From Rhizophagus irregularis (Eukaryota > Glomeromycota > Glomeromycetes > Glomerales > Glomeraceae): 64,000 nt of DNA. The notes under the pieces were generated by a model that saw only the letters and a list, made by a program, of their open reading frames with translations, was not told the DNA's origin and searched no databases. The DNA lies in contig NC_089454.1 in assembly GCF_026210795.1 (NCBI RefSeq), forward strand, positions 868,001-932,000, read 5' to 3'. The position numbers were made by a program, and so were the translations under genes. Each line of letters opens with the position of its first letter. Position 1 is the first letter of the stretch. This document shows, one piece after another, positions 1-12,346 of the stretch.

Positions 1-720
1 TGTAATATTTTAACCGTAATATCACATAAATCTTACGAAATTGTAAACTTACGTAATATTTTGAAATTTTTCGAAATATTATGCCATAAACTTTCGTAAA
101 CTTACAAAATCGTAAACTTACGCAATTTTTCGCGCTATAAAATTTCCTGATGTTTACGTAATTCAGATTTAATAAAAAATAAAAAAAATTTTTTTAATCA
201 ATATTTAAAAATAACGGTAATAACCACTTCTTTTTCCCCATCACTGCCCATCACTTTTCCATCATTTTTCTATTCACTTTTATTAAATATGACAAAAAAG
301 TTTATAAGCAAATATAGCAGTTATTTTTAAGTGGTAAGTAAAAGAAAAAATTTAATATTTTATATACATAAATAAGACATATTTTTTCATAATTTTTAGC
401 TTTAATTTATTGTTTTTCTTTGTAAAAAATACATGCAAATAAAAAATAATTATGATGTAAAATAGTTGTAAAATGAATAATAAGATATTCTTTTTTTTTC
501 AAAATAACTAATTATATATTTGTTTTTTATCTTTTAAAATTATTTTATTAGATTTATTCTACTAAAATCCTTAAATGGCAAATAAAATCTTTTAAATAAA
601 GTAAAAGAATTTGGGATTCTCTTATGAAAGCATTTTTTGGTAAGAAATAAAATTTTCAGATCAGACTTTATGCAGGTGACAAAATCGTGCATTATTATTT
701 CTGGAGATATGCTAACGTCA
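1..720. other. AT-rich stretch, no gene seen
   Basis: I see no coding sequence here. The first 170 bases repeat a short TCGTAAACTTACG-like word. Around 143-156 lies AAATTTCCTGATGT, which matches the end of the TA-inserting palindromic element found complete at 16886-17399, so this may be the edge of a decayed copy. Confidence 0.5.
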
Positions 721-727
721 TCATTTT

Positions 728-1305
728 ACATTCATTTGAAAGCTGAGAATTTGCTCTATCGTAAGAATTAAAGATCAGGAAAATTGGATCACTGGATGAG
801 GCGTAATTAACGATCAAATTCAAATCAAATTTAAAAATTAAAAACAAATATATTAGACGTAATTATTCACTATCCAGTGATTCAATTCATTTGATTTTAG
901 GCTTATTAGATAGACCTCAATTTTCTCTTTCAAATGAATATAATTTCATTTGTGTAGCTTGCATCTACAGGTATTTAATAAATTTTTTATATCAGATTTT
1001 ATCAAACTTATAAAATTTTATATTAATAATATAATTGATGATTCCTAAACATCTACATATATTAAATGAATTATTTTAAATTTATTTTAAAGATAAAAGT
1101 TGGCATCACCTTAGGGAGCAAAGATCATTCAAATTGAATCACTACATGTGAAGTAATTAATAATCAAATTTAGATAAAATTCAATAAATATACTGAACGT
1201 GATTACTGAACAACTAGTGATTCAATTCACTTGATTTTAGATTCATTAGATAGATCTCGATTTTTTCTTTCAAATGAATGTAAATTTATTTGTATAGCTT
1301 ATTTC
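728..1305. repeat. Two diverged direct copies of a palindromic module
   Basis: Copies at about 728-960 and 1099-1301 share the order: a GGATCACTGGATG-like word, an A-rich spacer, CCAGTGATTCAATTCA, GATTTTAG, TTAGATAGA, then TTTCAAATGAAT. The left edge TTCATTTGAAAG is the inverse of the right edge CTTTCAAATGAA, so the first copy is roughly palindromic. The CCAGTGATTCAATT core is the word that recurs inside many elements later in the window. There is no ORF. Confidence 0.55.
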
Positions 1306-2000
1306 TACGAAGAATTATCAATGATTTTGTCATGAGAGTTATATTTGATCTTTTAAATTTTAATGATATCTTATATTAAAAAAAAATTAAAAATTATATA
1401 ATTAATTGGTTTTTTTTGCATTATCTAGTATAAATTTATTATTCTTATATAAATGATAATTTATATTTGCTTTAATAAAATTATTTTTGTGTAAAAAAAT
1501 TAGATTCCAAGAATCAGCCCATATGAATTAGCTAAAAGGAAAAAAATTATAATAATATAACATAAAATTTTCTTTTATAGTAGAATCTGCAAAGAATTTT
1601 ACATATGATTTTTATCTTATTATAAGTAAGCAGATTTTATGTAAATATATCAGATTTAATCAAATAATACTTTAAGTTTTTTAATATTATTATATTTAAT
1701 AAATCCTTTACTAATTGTCTGAAGGCTATACTATTTGAACTTGATATCATGCAATGTCCGTCTGTCATACCACGTATATAACCAATGAAATTTTAGGATC
1801 AGTGTAATAGATAAACGCATAAATAATTTATTAATTATAAATTAGTTTAAATAGTTTAATATATAGTATAATGGTACTATATATAATAAATTTTTTAAAC
1901 TAATGTTTTTATGGTTTTTATGTAATAATCCATAAAAAAATAATTAAACAATTCAATAAAGAGCAAAAGTAAATGAACAGATAACAAACCTATCAATACT
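1306..2000. other. AT-rich spacer, nothing recognised
   Basis: Low-complexity A/T sequence between the module pair and the Helitron relic. I see no exon-like stretch, inverted-repeat pair or RNA gene. Confidence 0.5.
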
Positions 2001-2006
2001 TCATAA

Positions 2007-2665
2007 ATGGAAAATGAAACTGTTGAACATTATGAAATATGCCATTTAAAAAATCAAAAAAATAAACAAATGAAAAGGTCACCAGAAACACTAGATCAGC
2101 GTAACACATGGCTGAGCAGAGAATGTAAATGAAAGAGTAGTAAAAAAATGAGAGGTGTTTTAGAAAATAATAATGAATACATCAATAGATAGAATGAAAA
2201 CCAGAATCAGGATGCCGTTAACCAGCAGCTTTCTAAAACTGATTGAGAACTTCTGTATAAATTTCAAATAGAGATGAATAAACTTAAACATACTTTTTGC
2301 TTTAAATGTAATGAATGATTTCCATCTGTTGAACTTATAAAAGGAGAATGTTGTCGACAGTGTTATCATAGTGATAACAGGAAGGTAAACAATACAGAAA
2401 ACAATACATTGAAAAAGTTTTCTGCAGATAATAATATAGTTATATAGACCTGGGCGAAGTTTCAGAGGAATTAAAAGGATTAACAGAAATAGAAGAAATG
2501 TTAATTGCCCAGATATTTCCCATCGTTTTAGTATATTGCCTTCACAAGATGTATTCAAGTTTGCAACACACCTCCCTCGAAATCCATCATTAGTTGATAT
2601 TCTTGTCATACAGCGTCAGTCTTCAAATGGTTTAGCATTCAAAAATTTTTTAACTATACATTTTT
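2007..2665 (+). pseudogene. Helitron-type helicase N-terminal relic (DUF6570-like)
   Basis: This is a broken plus-strand coding relic. It opens with MENETVEHYE at 2007 and is then cut by stops and frame changes. A Cys-containing patch (FKCNE, then CCRQCYH) lies near 2300-2375. A clear block at about 2452-2525 reads DLGEVSEELKGLTEIEEML, followed by IAQIFPIVLVYCL. A final part, QDVFKFATHLPRNPSL and then VDILVIQRQSSNG, lies at 2542-2630. The GEVPEEL-GLTEIEEMLIA block followed by FPRNPSxLDVLVIRR is what I recall of the DUF6570 region upstream of the Helitron Rep/helicase in these fungi. No Rep motif or helicase follows, so only the N-terminal third remains. At least three stops or shifts separate the blocks. 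Confidence 0.65.
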
Positions 2666-2759
2666 TAGCTTTAGTGATACATTTAACTATACATTTTTTA
2701 GTGAAGCATTTTTTTAGTGATACATTATTTAGTGATATATTTTTTTAGATAATCATGTA

Positions 2760-5165
2760 AAGAATATAACGCTTCGAACACTCTAACAATTCCTGTTATC
2801 TAGTTAACTTAAATTAGTAAAAATTAAAAATTAGAATCCACTAATCTTATCAACCTCTCTTGTTTAACCAATCTACAAAGTCCAAAAAAGTTAGTTAGTA
2901 TTACTAATTTAAGTTTAATAATTTTGAGTTTAGTTAAATATAAACTGAATTGTTATAAAGTTAAATATTTCTATTTTAATTAGTATTTTAAAATTAAATC
3001 AAATTAAATTCAAATTAAATTAAATTAAGCTGATTTGAATTTATTAAATTCAAATCAAATTCATTAAACGTCAAATCAAATTGCAAAATCCTAATTTGAA
3101 ATATACCCATTTTACTAAATTTTAGAAGTTATTATGATATATTATTTAAGAGTTTTTTCATGCTTTTTTATATTTCTGATTTATTGAAAGCTAGAAAAGA
3201 TATGTTTTTACTGTTAAAAATCATTTTTATTAATATTTTTTAATAAAAATTTTTGCAAAAAAAATGGATATAATGATTGATAAAAAAAATAAAAAATCTT
3301 ACTTTATATAATAAATAATAAAAATTATTTTAACGCTTACTAGAAGTAAAATTTACCAGAAATAATTCATTATATTACATAATTTTTATTTATTATATTA
3401 AAATTTTTATCACATTATGTAACTTTAAATTTTTTTGCATTTGAATAAAAATATATAAAAAAAGTTCTTTTTAATGACTATTTAAACATAAATTTTCCAA
3501 AAATTTTTATTAATAAAAATTCCTTTTTAAACTAAAAATATTAACATAATTTTAATTAATCTATTTCTATATCCTTTAATCCAGATTTTTTATTAATTTA
3601 AACCCTATAGTAATACATATAAAGATATATAATTCTTTATAATTCAATTAAATTATTAATTAATAATATATGATTAACAATTTTTATAATAGAAAAGAAA
3701 TATGTATTTCTTGAATTGCATCTGGATAAAACTTTAAAGGTATTTTTTGAAGTTCTTTAAATTTTATTTTTTTTAATGAAACATTACTAATTAATTGAAC
3801 ATTTTACTTTTTTACTTTTGGTAAGTCTACAAATTTCTAAATACTTTTTAAATAGTTATTTGTTGGAATTAAACCAACTGAAATAATGTTTCAAATCATT
3901 AAAAGAAGTATGTAATCACATAATTTATAATAAGACTATCAATGGCACAAAATTTAAAATATGATACCCAAGAATAGTTTGAATAATTATGTATTATTTT
4001 ATTACTATTTTTGTAAAAACATATGAAAACATATCTATAAAATATAAATATATTAAATTAATAAATGATAAAATGCTTTTTGTTAAAAAAATATTATTAT
4101 ATTTTTCAGTAAAGAGATTCTAAACTTTCACTAAACAATTTGCAACTTTTTTGAAACTTTTTTTGATATTTTCTTTAAAGTATAATATTTAAAAATTATA
4201 TCTGGTGAACTTTTAGGTTCTAAAAGGTAAAAAAATAATATATTTTTTTTAATTATTTAGTAATTTATAAATGTTTTATTAGATATGAATGTACTGAATA
4301 ACATAAAAAATTTTTTGCACTATGATAGTCAATTAAAAGTTACATAATTACACTCTTTCCTTAACAATATGTGAATTTGAAGTAATTGAAAGAAGATGAT
4401 GAAACTTTAATTTTAATACATTTATCTTTTTTTTTTTTTGATAACCTTTAACATATAATAGTTTTTATATATATATTTTTTAATTTTATAAATATTATTA
4501 AATATAATTTAATAAAAAAATTTCAGTTTATAAATGAATTAATTAATGTAACATTTAATAATAAATTTTTTAATACTGTATTCTGAAAAATTTCACAGAT
4601 TTATTTTTAAAATTCTGTGTAGATTTTTTTTAACATTTGCAAATCTGTGCAAATTTTATTAAAATTTTTTTCTGATGTGCATTGACAGAGTAGCAAATCT
4701 GTGCAAAATTTTAGGCCAAAAATTTTTGCAGATTTTTACTCTAAAAATTTTACTAATAACTTATTTAAAAAAATCTCTACATACAGCTTATAATAAAAAA
4801 AATTTTATTATCTAACCTTTATATATGGATGTTTTGCAGTAGAAAGAGATGAAACTACTAAAAAAAATAAAAAATGAGTTAATATAAAATCTGAATAAAT
4901 TATAGCATTTAGAATATTTTTGGCATATAAAAGAAAATTTAAATTTTTTTAGTAGTTTTATCCTTTTGCGCCTATATATATTTCTAGGTTCTGTACTATT
5001 ATATATTTTTTTATGTATTTTTATATATTAATTTTGCTTTTTATATTTAATTTTTCTATATATTTTTCTATAAATATAATAAATATAAATTTAATTATAA
5101 TTCAAAATATAATGGAAATATATTAAAATATTAAATAAAATACCTGAAATTAATCCATTACTTTA
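2760..5165. other. Long AT-rich stretch without genes
   Basis: No coding potential seen. About 2990-3080 is a patchwork of AAATTAAATTC-type words. About 4575-4740 repeats a degenerate AAATCTGTGCAAATTTT unit several times. The rest is homopolymer and dinucleotide A/T sequence. Confidence 0.5.
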
Positions 5166-5307
5166 CAGAAACTTCAAGATCATAGCGATGGCTTAATGCA
5201 CAATAACTGCGTTATAAATACATAGTGACCGCATTATGTAATCATAAAGAAATTACATATATGCAGTTACTGTGCATTAAGCCATCACTACGATTTTGAA
5301 GTTTCTG
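5166..5307. mobile_element. Small palindromic MITE with TA target duplication (Tc1/mariner type)
   Basis: A 142-bp element whose two halves are inverted copies of each other. It begins CAGAAACTTCAAGATCATAG and ends in the inverse with few mismatches. The terminal inverted repeats run about 45 bp and share the word GGCTTAATGCAC. Both ends are flanked by TA (5164-5165 and 5308-5309), as expected for Tc1/mariner/pogo insertion. There is no ORF, so it is non-autonomous. Confidence 0.8.
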
Positions 5308-5309
5308 TA

Positions 5310-6495
5310 TAGTAGTTTTATAATAGACTTCTTTTTATTTTAATTTTACTTGAATTTTCATTTAGAATATAGTTTATAATTGCAGTGGTAAATAAATAAT
5401 CATTTTCAGTTACTGCTTTTGTTTAAAAACTTCTCTTGATAATTTCATTTATATATGTAATATTTAATATATTTGGTATTATCATTATATTCAAATTTTC
5501 AAAATATCATTTGATATTATCTGATTTCTTTCAAATAGTAATGATTTTAGAATTTGTATTAGAATAAATATATTTAAATAAGTAACCAAATATTTGAAAT
5601 TAAACTTAGTGATTACCTATTATTAAAAATCAAATATAAGTATAATAATAATTTATAACATATATATTAGACAATTAATTTGTAAATTGATAATTTACTG
5701 TTAAAAAAATATATTCTCAAATAATAAATAAATCCATTTATTAAATATTATTCATTAGTTTAATTTTTTTTGATTAAAATTTTATTAATATTTGCAAAGA
5801 AGTTTCTCTAGCTTGTTCTTTTATTAGATATTTATAATTTAACAATAAATTTTCAGTTATACTGTATATGAAATATAAATCTATTAAATAAAATATTTAT
5901 TAATAAAAATATATATATACATCACAAAAATCATTTATTATTACTTATATCAATCCAATCATGCTCCTTTTTGTTTAATAATATTATTTTTAAATTTTTA
6001 TTATTTAATCCAATAATATTTTAATTTTACTTAATTTTTTTTAAAGAATTTTATTATCACTTTTTAATTCCATTATTTTGATTGATAAAAATTTAAGATC
6101 CTTTTAGATTGTATTACAACTTTAAGAAATTTTGTCAATATATTAAAATCTGATGTTAAAAAGAATTAATTTTCTAATTTAGTATATATAAATATAAAAA
6201 GAATTAAATGAATATTATAAAATAAATATTGACTTGTATTTGCATGTAATAAAGTTAATTTGTTTTTATTTGCAAAATCTTGAAAAGATTCAGTAGAATT
6301 ATCAGTTTGATAACCATTATAATTATTAGAATGTAATGAATTTTATATTAAATATATTAAATTAATAAAAAAAGTGATTTAAAAATAAAAACTAATATTA
6401 AAGTAAAAATTAACGTATTTTTTGTAAAATTGAAGTAATAAATAAATGACAAATAAAAAGATTTAATAGGATTTAGGAATTCTTTAATACAGGTT
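5310..6495. other. AT-rich spacer, no gene
   Basis: No exon-like sequence, no convincing inverted repeat and no RNA gene seen. A and T make up nearly everything. Confidence 0.5.
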
Positions 6496-6777
6496 ACGTT
6501 AGAGGCGTGCCAGAAATTATGTGATTTAGTGGATGGGTGGGGGTCAGGTCCTGCAATCAGGTATCACAATATACCTTTTATAGTAATAGTATATATTTTA
6601 TAGTAAATAATATATAATTTGTTTATTAAGAAGCTTTTTTTGCAATTATTTTATCATCTAAAAGTCCAATTTTTTTTTGTTTTATAAAGTATAAAGAAAG
6701 CTACAAAATAAAAAAAAAGTTTATGCAAATTGAATTATTGTATAGTAAAATAATTGTATTATAATATATATGTAATT

Positions 6778-6977
6778 GTCCGGAGCGAAGCGAAGGACTA
6801 TATATGTTTACGCACTATGATGATCTATGGAAATAACGTGTAAATTTTCAATTACGTGAGTTTCTCTGTCCAGGAATTCCAGCTGCTAATCAGCAGAAAA
6901 TTACCGGAATTCCAAGGCGTTATGCTGCTAATTAGTAGAATATCGCTACATCTTTATTATTATACCTCGCTCCGGAC
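6778..6977. mobile_element. GC-richer 200-bp inverted-repeat insert
   Basis: The ends are perfect 11-bp inverted repeats, GTCCGGAGCGA. The interior has a second inverted pair built on GCTGCTAATCAGCAG and CTGCTAATTAGTAG. It lies between two copies of the palindromic module and stands out by base composition. It is absent from the sister element at 22248-23108, so it is probably a later insertion. No clean target duplication is visible. Confidence 0.6.
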
Positions 6978-7442
6978 TTACAACGGTTCCCGTTTCCTAG
7001 TATATAGTACTAATTTATTTATTAAGAAGCTTTTTTGCAATTAACTTACTATATAGCAGTTCAATTTTAATAAATTTTTTTTTGTTTTGTAAAGCATAAA
7101 GAGGTCTACAAAACAAAAAAAAGTTTATGCAAATTGAATTATTGGATAGTAAAATAATTGTATTATAATATTATTAATATATATATAATATATGGTAATT
7201 TATTTATTAATAAGCTTTTTTGCAATTATTTCACTATCTAGCAGTCCAATTTCAATGAATTTTTTTTATTTTATAAAGCATAAATGGGACTATAAAACAA
7301 AAAAAAAGTTTATGCAAATTGGATTATTAAATAGCAAACTAATTGTATTATAATATATATATATTAATATAATATATTATATATTATATGTATTTTTTTA
7401 GCCAATCAGAATTCAATCACATGGTGGGTAGAGGGTTAGGTC

Positions 7443-7869
7443 AGGACCCCGGATAATTATAATTGAGGTCATATCTTACTATGTTTTAAACTTTATTTTT
7501 CTTTTAACATGTAATTTTATTAAGTTAATATTATTTTTTACCGTAGAAAAAAATGTTTAACAAGAGAAGAATCTTTTGATACCAAAAATCTTGTAAATCT
7601 ACTGATTAGAATTTGAGATAAGTATCATTACACAGGCAAAATTTGGCAAAAAAATATACGCTTTTTCACTATCGGTATACATAGCAATATACAAAAAAAT
7701 AAAAATTACTATTATTAAATATTACTTTTTAAGTAACAAAATTATAGATAATAGGAGGGCAATTATTATTACAAAGTTTTATATCTATAGCTTTAAAAGT
7801 AAGTTCAGGATGACAAGGGTAAATTTTTAGCATAGAAGATATGACCTTAATTATAATTGTCTGGGGTCC
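7443..7869. mobile_element. MULE-type MITE nested in the Harbinger MITE
   Basis: This 427-bp element begins AGGACCCCGGATAATTATAA and ends in the inverse (TTATAATTGTCTGGGGTCC). Flanks are GGTTAGGTC (7434-7442) and TGTTAGGTC (7870-7878), 8 of 9 matching, consistent with a 9-bp Mutator-like duplication. The sister Harbinger MITE carries a related insert at the matching place (22619-23058). No coding sequence was recognised inside. Confidence 0.7.
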
Positions 7870-7954
7870 TGTTAGGTCTCTAATTGAGCATAATCACGTG
7901 ATTTCTGGCACACCCCTTATAAGTCACGCTTTTAATGAATTGACTTATTTTTTA

Positions 7955-8100
7955 AAGACTCAAAAAATCATTTTTGGTATCCAGTATTCTAATTTCAATG
8001 AACTTTTTTTAAATTATAGAGCTAAATGAAGGTTATAAAATAAAGAAAAGTTCATTAAAATTGAATCACTGAATGCCAAGATATTTACAAAAAAACAATT
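7955..8100. repeat. Solitary copy of the palindromic module
   Basis: It shows the same design as the modules inside the elements: TATCCAGTATTCTAATT, a T-rich strand, a spacer, an A-rich strand, then TTGAATCACTGAATGCCAAG. It lies just outside the right end of the Harbinger MITE. No target duplication was seen. Confidence 0.5.
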
Positions 8101-8374
8101 TTTTAAGTTTTGGTAAAAAGTGGTATTTTGGCTAAAAGTCTAATATGAGTTTATGACCTATATATTAGTTTTTTAGGATTCTAGTCTAATATCATTTTAC
8201 TTTAATAAAATAGTTATAATAATATTAATTTTTTTTTTTAATTTTTTCATCATCATTACTATATTATTTGAATTAATATTATTGATCTTTTACATTTACT
8301 ATCCAAAATTCCAATATTATTTATAATTTCATATTAAAGTTCTTTTTACTTTAATTATCCCTTAAACTGTAAGT

Positions 8375-8400
8375 AATTGCAGGTAAATTTACCTGCAATT
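8375..8400. repeat. Perfect 26-bp palindrome
   Basis: The half-site AATTGCAGGTAAA is followed immediately by its exact inverse, with no loop. It lies in gene-free sequence about 500 bp before the MULE relic. It could form a cruciform or bind a dimeric protein, but nothing ties it to a gene. Confidence 0.6.
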
Positions 8401-8561
8401 TTACTAAAATTTCAGTTTTTATCTAATTTTATAAAAAAGATTAATTTTATATTCACCAGTAATTAATTTAAAATTAATTCATCAAAAGGTAAATTTATAT
8501 AATTTTAGTTTTATATTAATTTTATTTGTAGATTATAACTAGTTTTAAGTTTTAACTTAAG

Positions 8562-8656
8562 GAGATATAACCCAAGTAATATTATCCGGTTAATTTTTAT
8601 AATTTATAAATTTTTATACAGATGATTTAACTCAGGGGATTATATCACCTAATTAT
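8562..8656. repeat. Imperfect inverted repeat, possible left end of the MULE element
   Basis: AGGAGATATAACCCAAGTAA is faced by the inverse of AGGTGATATAATCCCCTGAG. A similar block lies at about 12142-12214, beyond the MULE transposase relic, and its inverted end begins AGGTGAAATCATTCAAGTGA. The pair could be the degraded ends of that transposon. No target duplication was found, so this stays tentative. Confidence 0.35.
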
Positions 8657-8900
8657 TTAAATTTAATAAAATTAATTTATTATTATTTGTAATCATAATA
8701 CATTGTTTATCATAAATGATGTAATCTAAGCCATCTATTTCAAAAAAATTAAAACTCTTTCTTTTACATATGCGTTAGCTGTTTTTCATGTTTTACACTC
8801 ATCACAAATTTATTTCTCTAAAGAACTGAATTATATTATGTGTTATTTTTGATTGTTTATTTAACCAATTTTCATTTACATAACTTTAAAACTACTTATA

Positions 8901-11900
8901 ATGGAAAATATTATTCTGGATAGTAACGAACCTTTATATAATGATTCTGACCTGTTATTCAATTCTTATTATAATTTTTTATATGATGATTTTGACCTAT
9001 TATTTAACGCGTATCATAATTCTTCTAATCCAACATTTGAATTATTTGATTCTTCACATGATTCTCCTTTTAGCCTAATATTTGAATTTTATGATCACTC
9101 ACATGATTCTTCCAATTTAGTATTTCTTGAAGATCTTGAAATATACAATAAAATTCAAGTAGATAATGATATGATGGATATTATAGTTCGTCCAGCAAAT
9201 GAGACTATAGTTGGATATGATGGAAATATTGATCATAACCATGAAAAATATGATGATCATGATAGTGAACATGTGAAAAAAGAGGAAAATAAATTAAAAT
9301 TACATAAAGAAATGGAATTTAAAACATGAAAACTTGCTGAATTATACCTTGATGAATATACAAAGCAACAAGGATTTTATTTTCGTAAAAAAAAGACGTG
9401 TACCTGATCCAATTGATAATACAATTATTAAGGTTGCCTGTCTAAACCTCTTCAAAATTCTACGATTAGTTTCTCCAAAATTTTACTATAGTTTTATTAT
9501 AGTTTCAGTAAGGTTTTGGCAGTTTTAGCATTTATAATAAGTTTTGTCAGGTTTTACTTTTCTCCAGAGTTTTGCCGACTTTTTAATAAGACTTTTATAT
9601 AGTTTCAGCAAAGTTTTGCCATTTTGCCATTTTGCCAACTTGCCAAAACTCCCTAGTTTCTCTAGCAACCTTAACAATTACAAGGCGTAGAACATATGAA
9701 TGTTCACATGTACAAACTTATGAACCTCAAAAAATTATTTTAGCAGAAAATAGAAGAGATAGAGATTCTGAAATAATTGGATGTTTTTGGCATATCAATC
9801 TTGCCTTTCCTAAATCTGCAAGTGGCGTTAAGATTAATAGTATAGTTGGTGAACACAATTATAATATAAATCCTCTTATTGTTGAAATAGCACCTAAGTT
9901 CCAAAAGTTAACTAATGAGATGCTTAAAAGGGTGAAATTTTGGACAATTCAAGAAAGAATAGGTATGATAACTCAATATAATCTATTAGTAGCTTTATTC
10001 CCAAACAAAATAATTAACAAAAAAGATTTAAGCAATGCTATTCAACAATTTAAAAAGCAAGTAAAGTCTAGTAAAAATGACGCATACCAAATGCTTACTG
10101 AATAATATTTGAAAAAAGATGATGATTCAAGATGGATCATAAAGCTATGCTTCAATTTGTAAAAAAGAAGGTTGAATTCGTTATTCTAGATGTTTTTAAT
10201 CAAATTGATTTTTATAAGAGATATCGTAATATAGTTATTATTAATACAACTTCTAAAACAAATCAGTTTGATATGATGCTATTATTAGTTATAGTAGTTG
10301 ACAACAATTTTAGAAATCTAATAATAGCAGCTGCAATTTTGGAAGATGAAACCGAAGCAATCTTTTTATAAGTTCTACAAGAATTAAAGAATTCATATGA
10401 CGTTATACTAATAGCCTTATATTCTAATGCTGATCTGGCTCTAATATCAGCTGTTAGAAATTATATATAAACTCAGCATTTTCATTATATTTTTTACATA
10501 GATTTAAATCTAAGAAAAAAACTCAAAGGAAAGCTGTGTGATCAATTTGAATCTTTTAGTACTAAATTCTTAACAATGCGCAACTCTTTATGTCATAAAA
10601 AATTTGAAATAGAATGGAAAGCACTTATCAATGAATTTCTAGCCTGTGAACAATATCTTACAAGAGTTTTATATTCTTGTAAGTATAGTTGGGCACGTTA
10701 TACTATTAACCAAAATTTCACTGCAGGAATTCAAAGTACACAATGTGTAGAAGTAACTAATAAGATAGTTAAAGATAAATTAAATAGATCTTCACATTTG
10801 ACTGATGTTGTTAGAGAATTCAAAAAACATTTGATCAACAATCAAAAAAAGCAATATTAAGTGAATGTAAAAATGAAATTCTAACAAGAGGAATTCCATC
10901 TATAATGGATGAATATTTTCCAAATCTTGATAAGATTCTGCAAAAATATTTAACACCACAAATTCTTCAGAAGCAACACAATCAAATGGTCTAATCATCA
11001 TGTTATGATGTCATATTAATTGAAAATTGAATACTACTTTTGGAAGTAAGTCTTAATTTCATTATTAATGAAGATAATTAAGACAATTATTAACAATTAA
11101 AAAAATTTTTTAGATAGAAGATAATTCTTACCAATAAGAAATAGCTAAAGAGGATGATTATGATCAACCTCAATCTTTATTTTTTTTATTGATTGAAAAT
11201 ATATCTCACAATAATATTCAACAAGTATGGAGAGTGACCAGACATCGTGGGCAAAATTCAGATCCACAACATATTGTTCTTCTTAATGATGGTTCACACT
11301 TATGCACTTGTCTTTGGTTTATCAACAGAGGAATTGTGTGTAGGCATTTTTTTCAGGTTATGTCTTACTCATCTAATGCACAATTTCATATTTTACTTAT
11401 CTCTCAATGGTAGTATAACAATAATAAATATAGTATTGAACAAGAGAAAAATATGATATCAGTATAACATATTGGAGAAAGTGAACTAAATGAGTTAGAA
11501 CAACCTTTACCTCATCAGTTATTATTATTTCAACACCTCAAAAATTTTAGGCAAACGCCTAATATTATACAATCGCAGGGTCCTAAATAAAAATATGGAT
11601 TTGATATGAGATATGCAAAAAGGGCTCTTGATTTGGCTATTCGAACTGATAAAGTTGATGAATTTGTTAATTAAGTTAAAAGTTTTATTGAAAATGCAAA
11701 AGCAGAATTATCTGAACTGCCAAAAAATATGGTTTCTATGCATATTGGTGATCCATTGAGGGTAACACATAAAGGTAGACAACCAAATAGATACAGATCA
11801 TGTGGTGAACCCCAAAAAAAGAAAGTAAAGCATATTCAAAATATAATTAATATCACCAATAAGAATTATGAAAAAGAGGTTGTAATAAATCAAATCAGTA

Positions 11901-11971
11901 ATAAGAAAGAAAGACATTGTAAAAAATGTAACCAAGTTGGTCACTATACTTCACGATATCCAAATAACTAA
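8901..11971 (+). pseudogene. Decayed Mutator-like (MULE) transposase
   Basis: Fragments in several frames line up in the order of a MULE transposase. An acidic N-terminus (MENIILDSNEPLYNDSDLLF, 8901-9329) is followed by a FAR1/WRKY-GCM1-like region with CSHV, FWHINLAFPK and an EHNYNINP block (9690-10105). The DDE core shows DVFNQ, NTTSKTNQFDMMLLLVIVVD and ETEAIF (10132-10371), then LYSNADLALISAVR. A SWIM zinc finger follows: CTCLWFINRGIVCRHFFQV (about 11310-11370). A C-terminal zinc knuckle reads CKKCNQVGHYTSRY (about 11915-11960), where the last Cys of CCHC is Tyr. A 244-bp MITE (9430-9673) splits the FAR1-like region, and many stops and shifts follow. Codons TGA and TAA interrupt the frame repeatedly. 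It is clearly non-functional. Confidence 0.8.
9430..9673. mobile_element. 244-bp MULE-type MITE inserted in the MULE transposase relic
   Basis: The ends read AAGGTTGCCTG and the inverse of AAGGTTGCTAGAG. Flanks are ACAATTATT (9421-9429) and ACAATTACA (9674-9682), 7 of 9 matching. A close copy of nearly the same length sits at 28814-29056 with a perfect 9-bp duplication. The insertion splits an arginine-rich coding stretch of the transposase, so it came after that gene. Confidence 0.8.
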
Positions 11972-12346
11972 CTGATAATAATTTGTAAATTTTTCTTTAA
12001 TAATAAAATGTTATATAACTATCCTTTAGATATCGAATAAATAAATCAAATAATTAGTATGAGCTACTTTAACTATTTCGTTTAAGTTTAAAAATCAATA
12101 AATACAAAGTCATGTAATAAGATTTTCAATTTTTTTTATACAAGTGAAATAACCCAATTTTTAATAAATTATATATATTATATATAAGTAAAATCACTTG
12201 AATGATTTCACCTGGAAAGCAAATTAGAAACACTCTTATTTGTATTATGTTTTACAATTTTTACAATTATATATATATAAATAAAAATTTTTTTATGAAT
12301 TTTTTTAAATTGTAACTTTTTTTTCAAATATACTATTAAACCTATA
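11972..12346. other. AT-rich spacer with possible MULE right end
   Basis: The only structure is the imperfect inverted repeat at about 12142-12214 (CAAGTGAAATAACCCAA facing the inverse of AGGTGAAATCATTCAAGTG). It may mark the right end of the MULE element. No gene seen. Confidence 0.4.

Larger units (their letters stand above)
6502..7916. mobile_element. PIF/Harbinger-type MITE, TTA target duplication, carrying nested inserts
   Basis: Terminal inverted repeats read GAGGCGTGCCAGAAATTATG on the left and GGGGTGTGCCAGAAATCACG on the right (inverted). TTA flanks both ends (6499-6501 and 7917-7919), which is the TWA signature of PIF/Harbinger. The interior has three copies of a palindromic module of about 150-160 bp (about 6622-6770, 7011-7173 and 7199-7360), a GC-richer 200-bp insert (6778-6977) and a MULE-type insert (7443-7869). 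A sister copy sits at 22248-23108. There is no transposase, so this is non-autonomous. Confidence 0.75.

Noticed and set aside
2160-2609. Minus-strand open frame of 149 codons
   Set aside because: It lies antisense to the Helitron-type relic, whose protein blocks are recognisable on the plus strand. The minus product is an Ile/Phe/Leu run.
6856-7044. Short plus-strand open frame
   Set aside because: It falls within and across the edge of the GC-richer inverted-repeat insert and a palindromic module; no motif.
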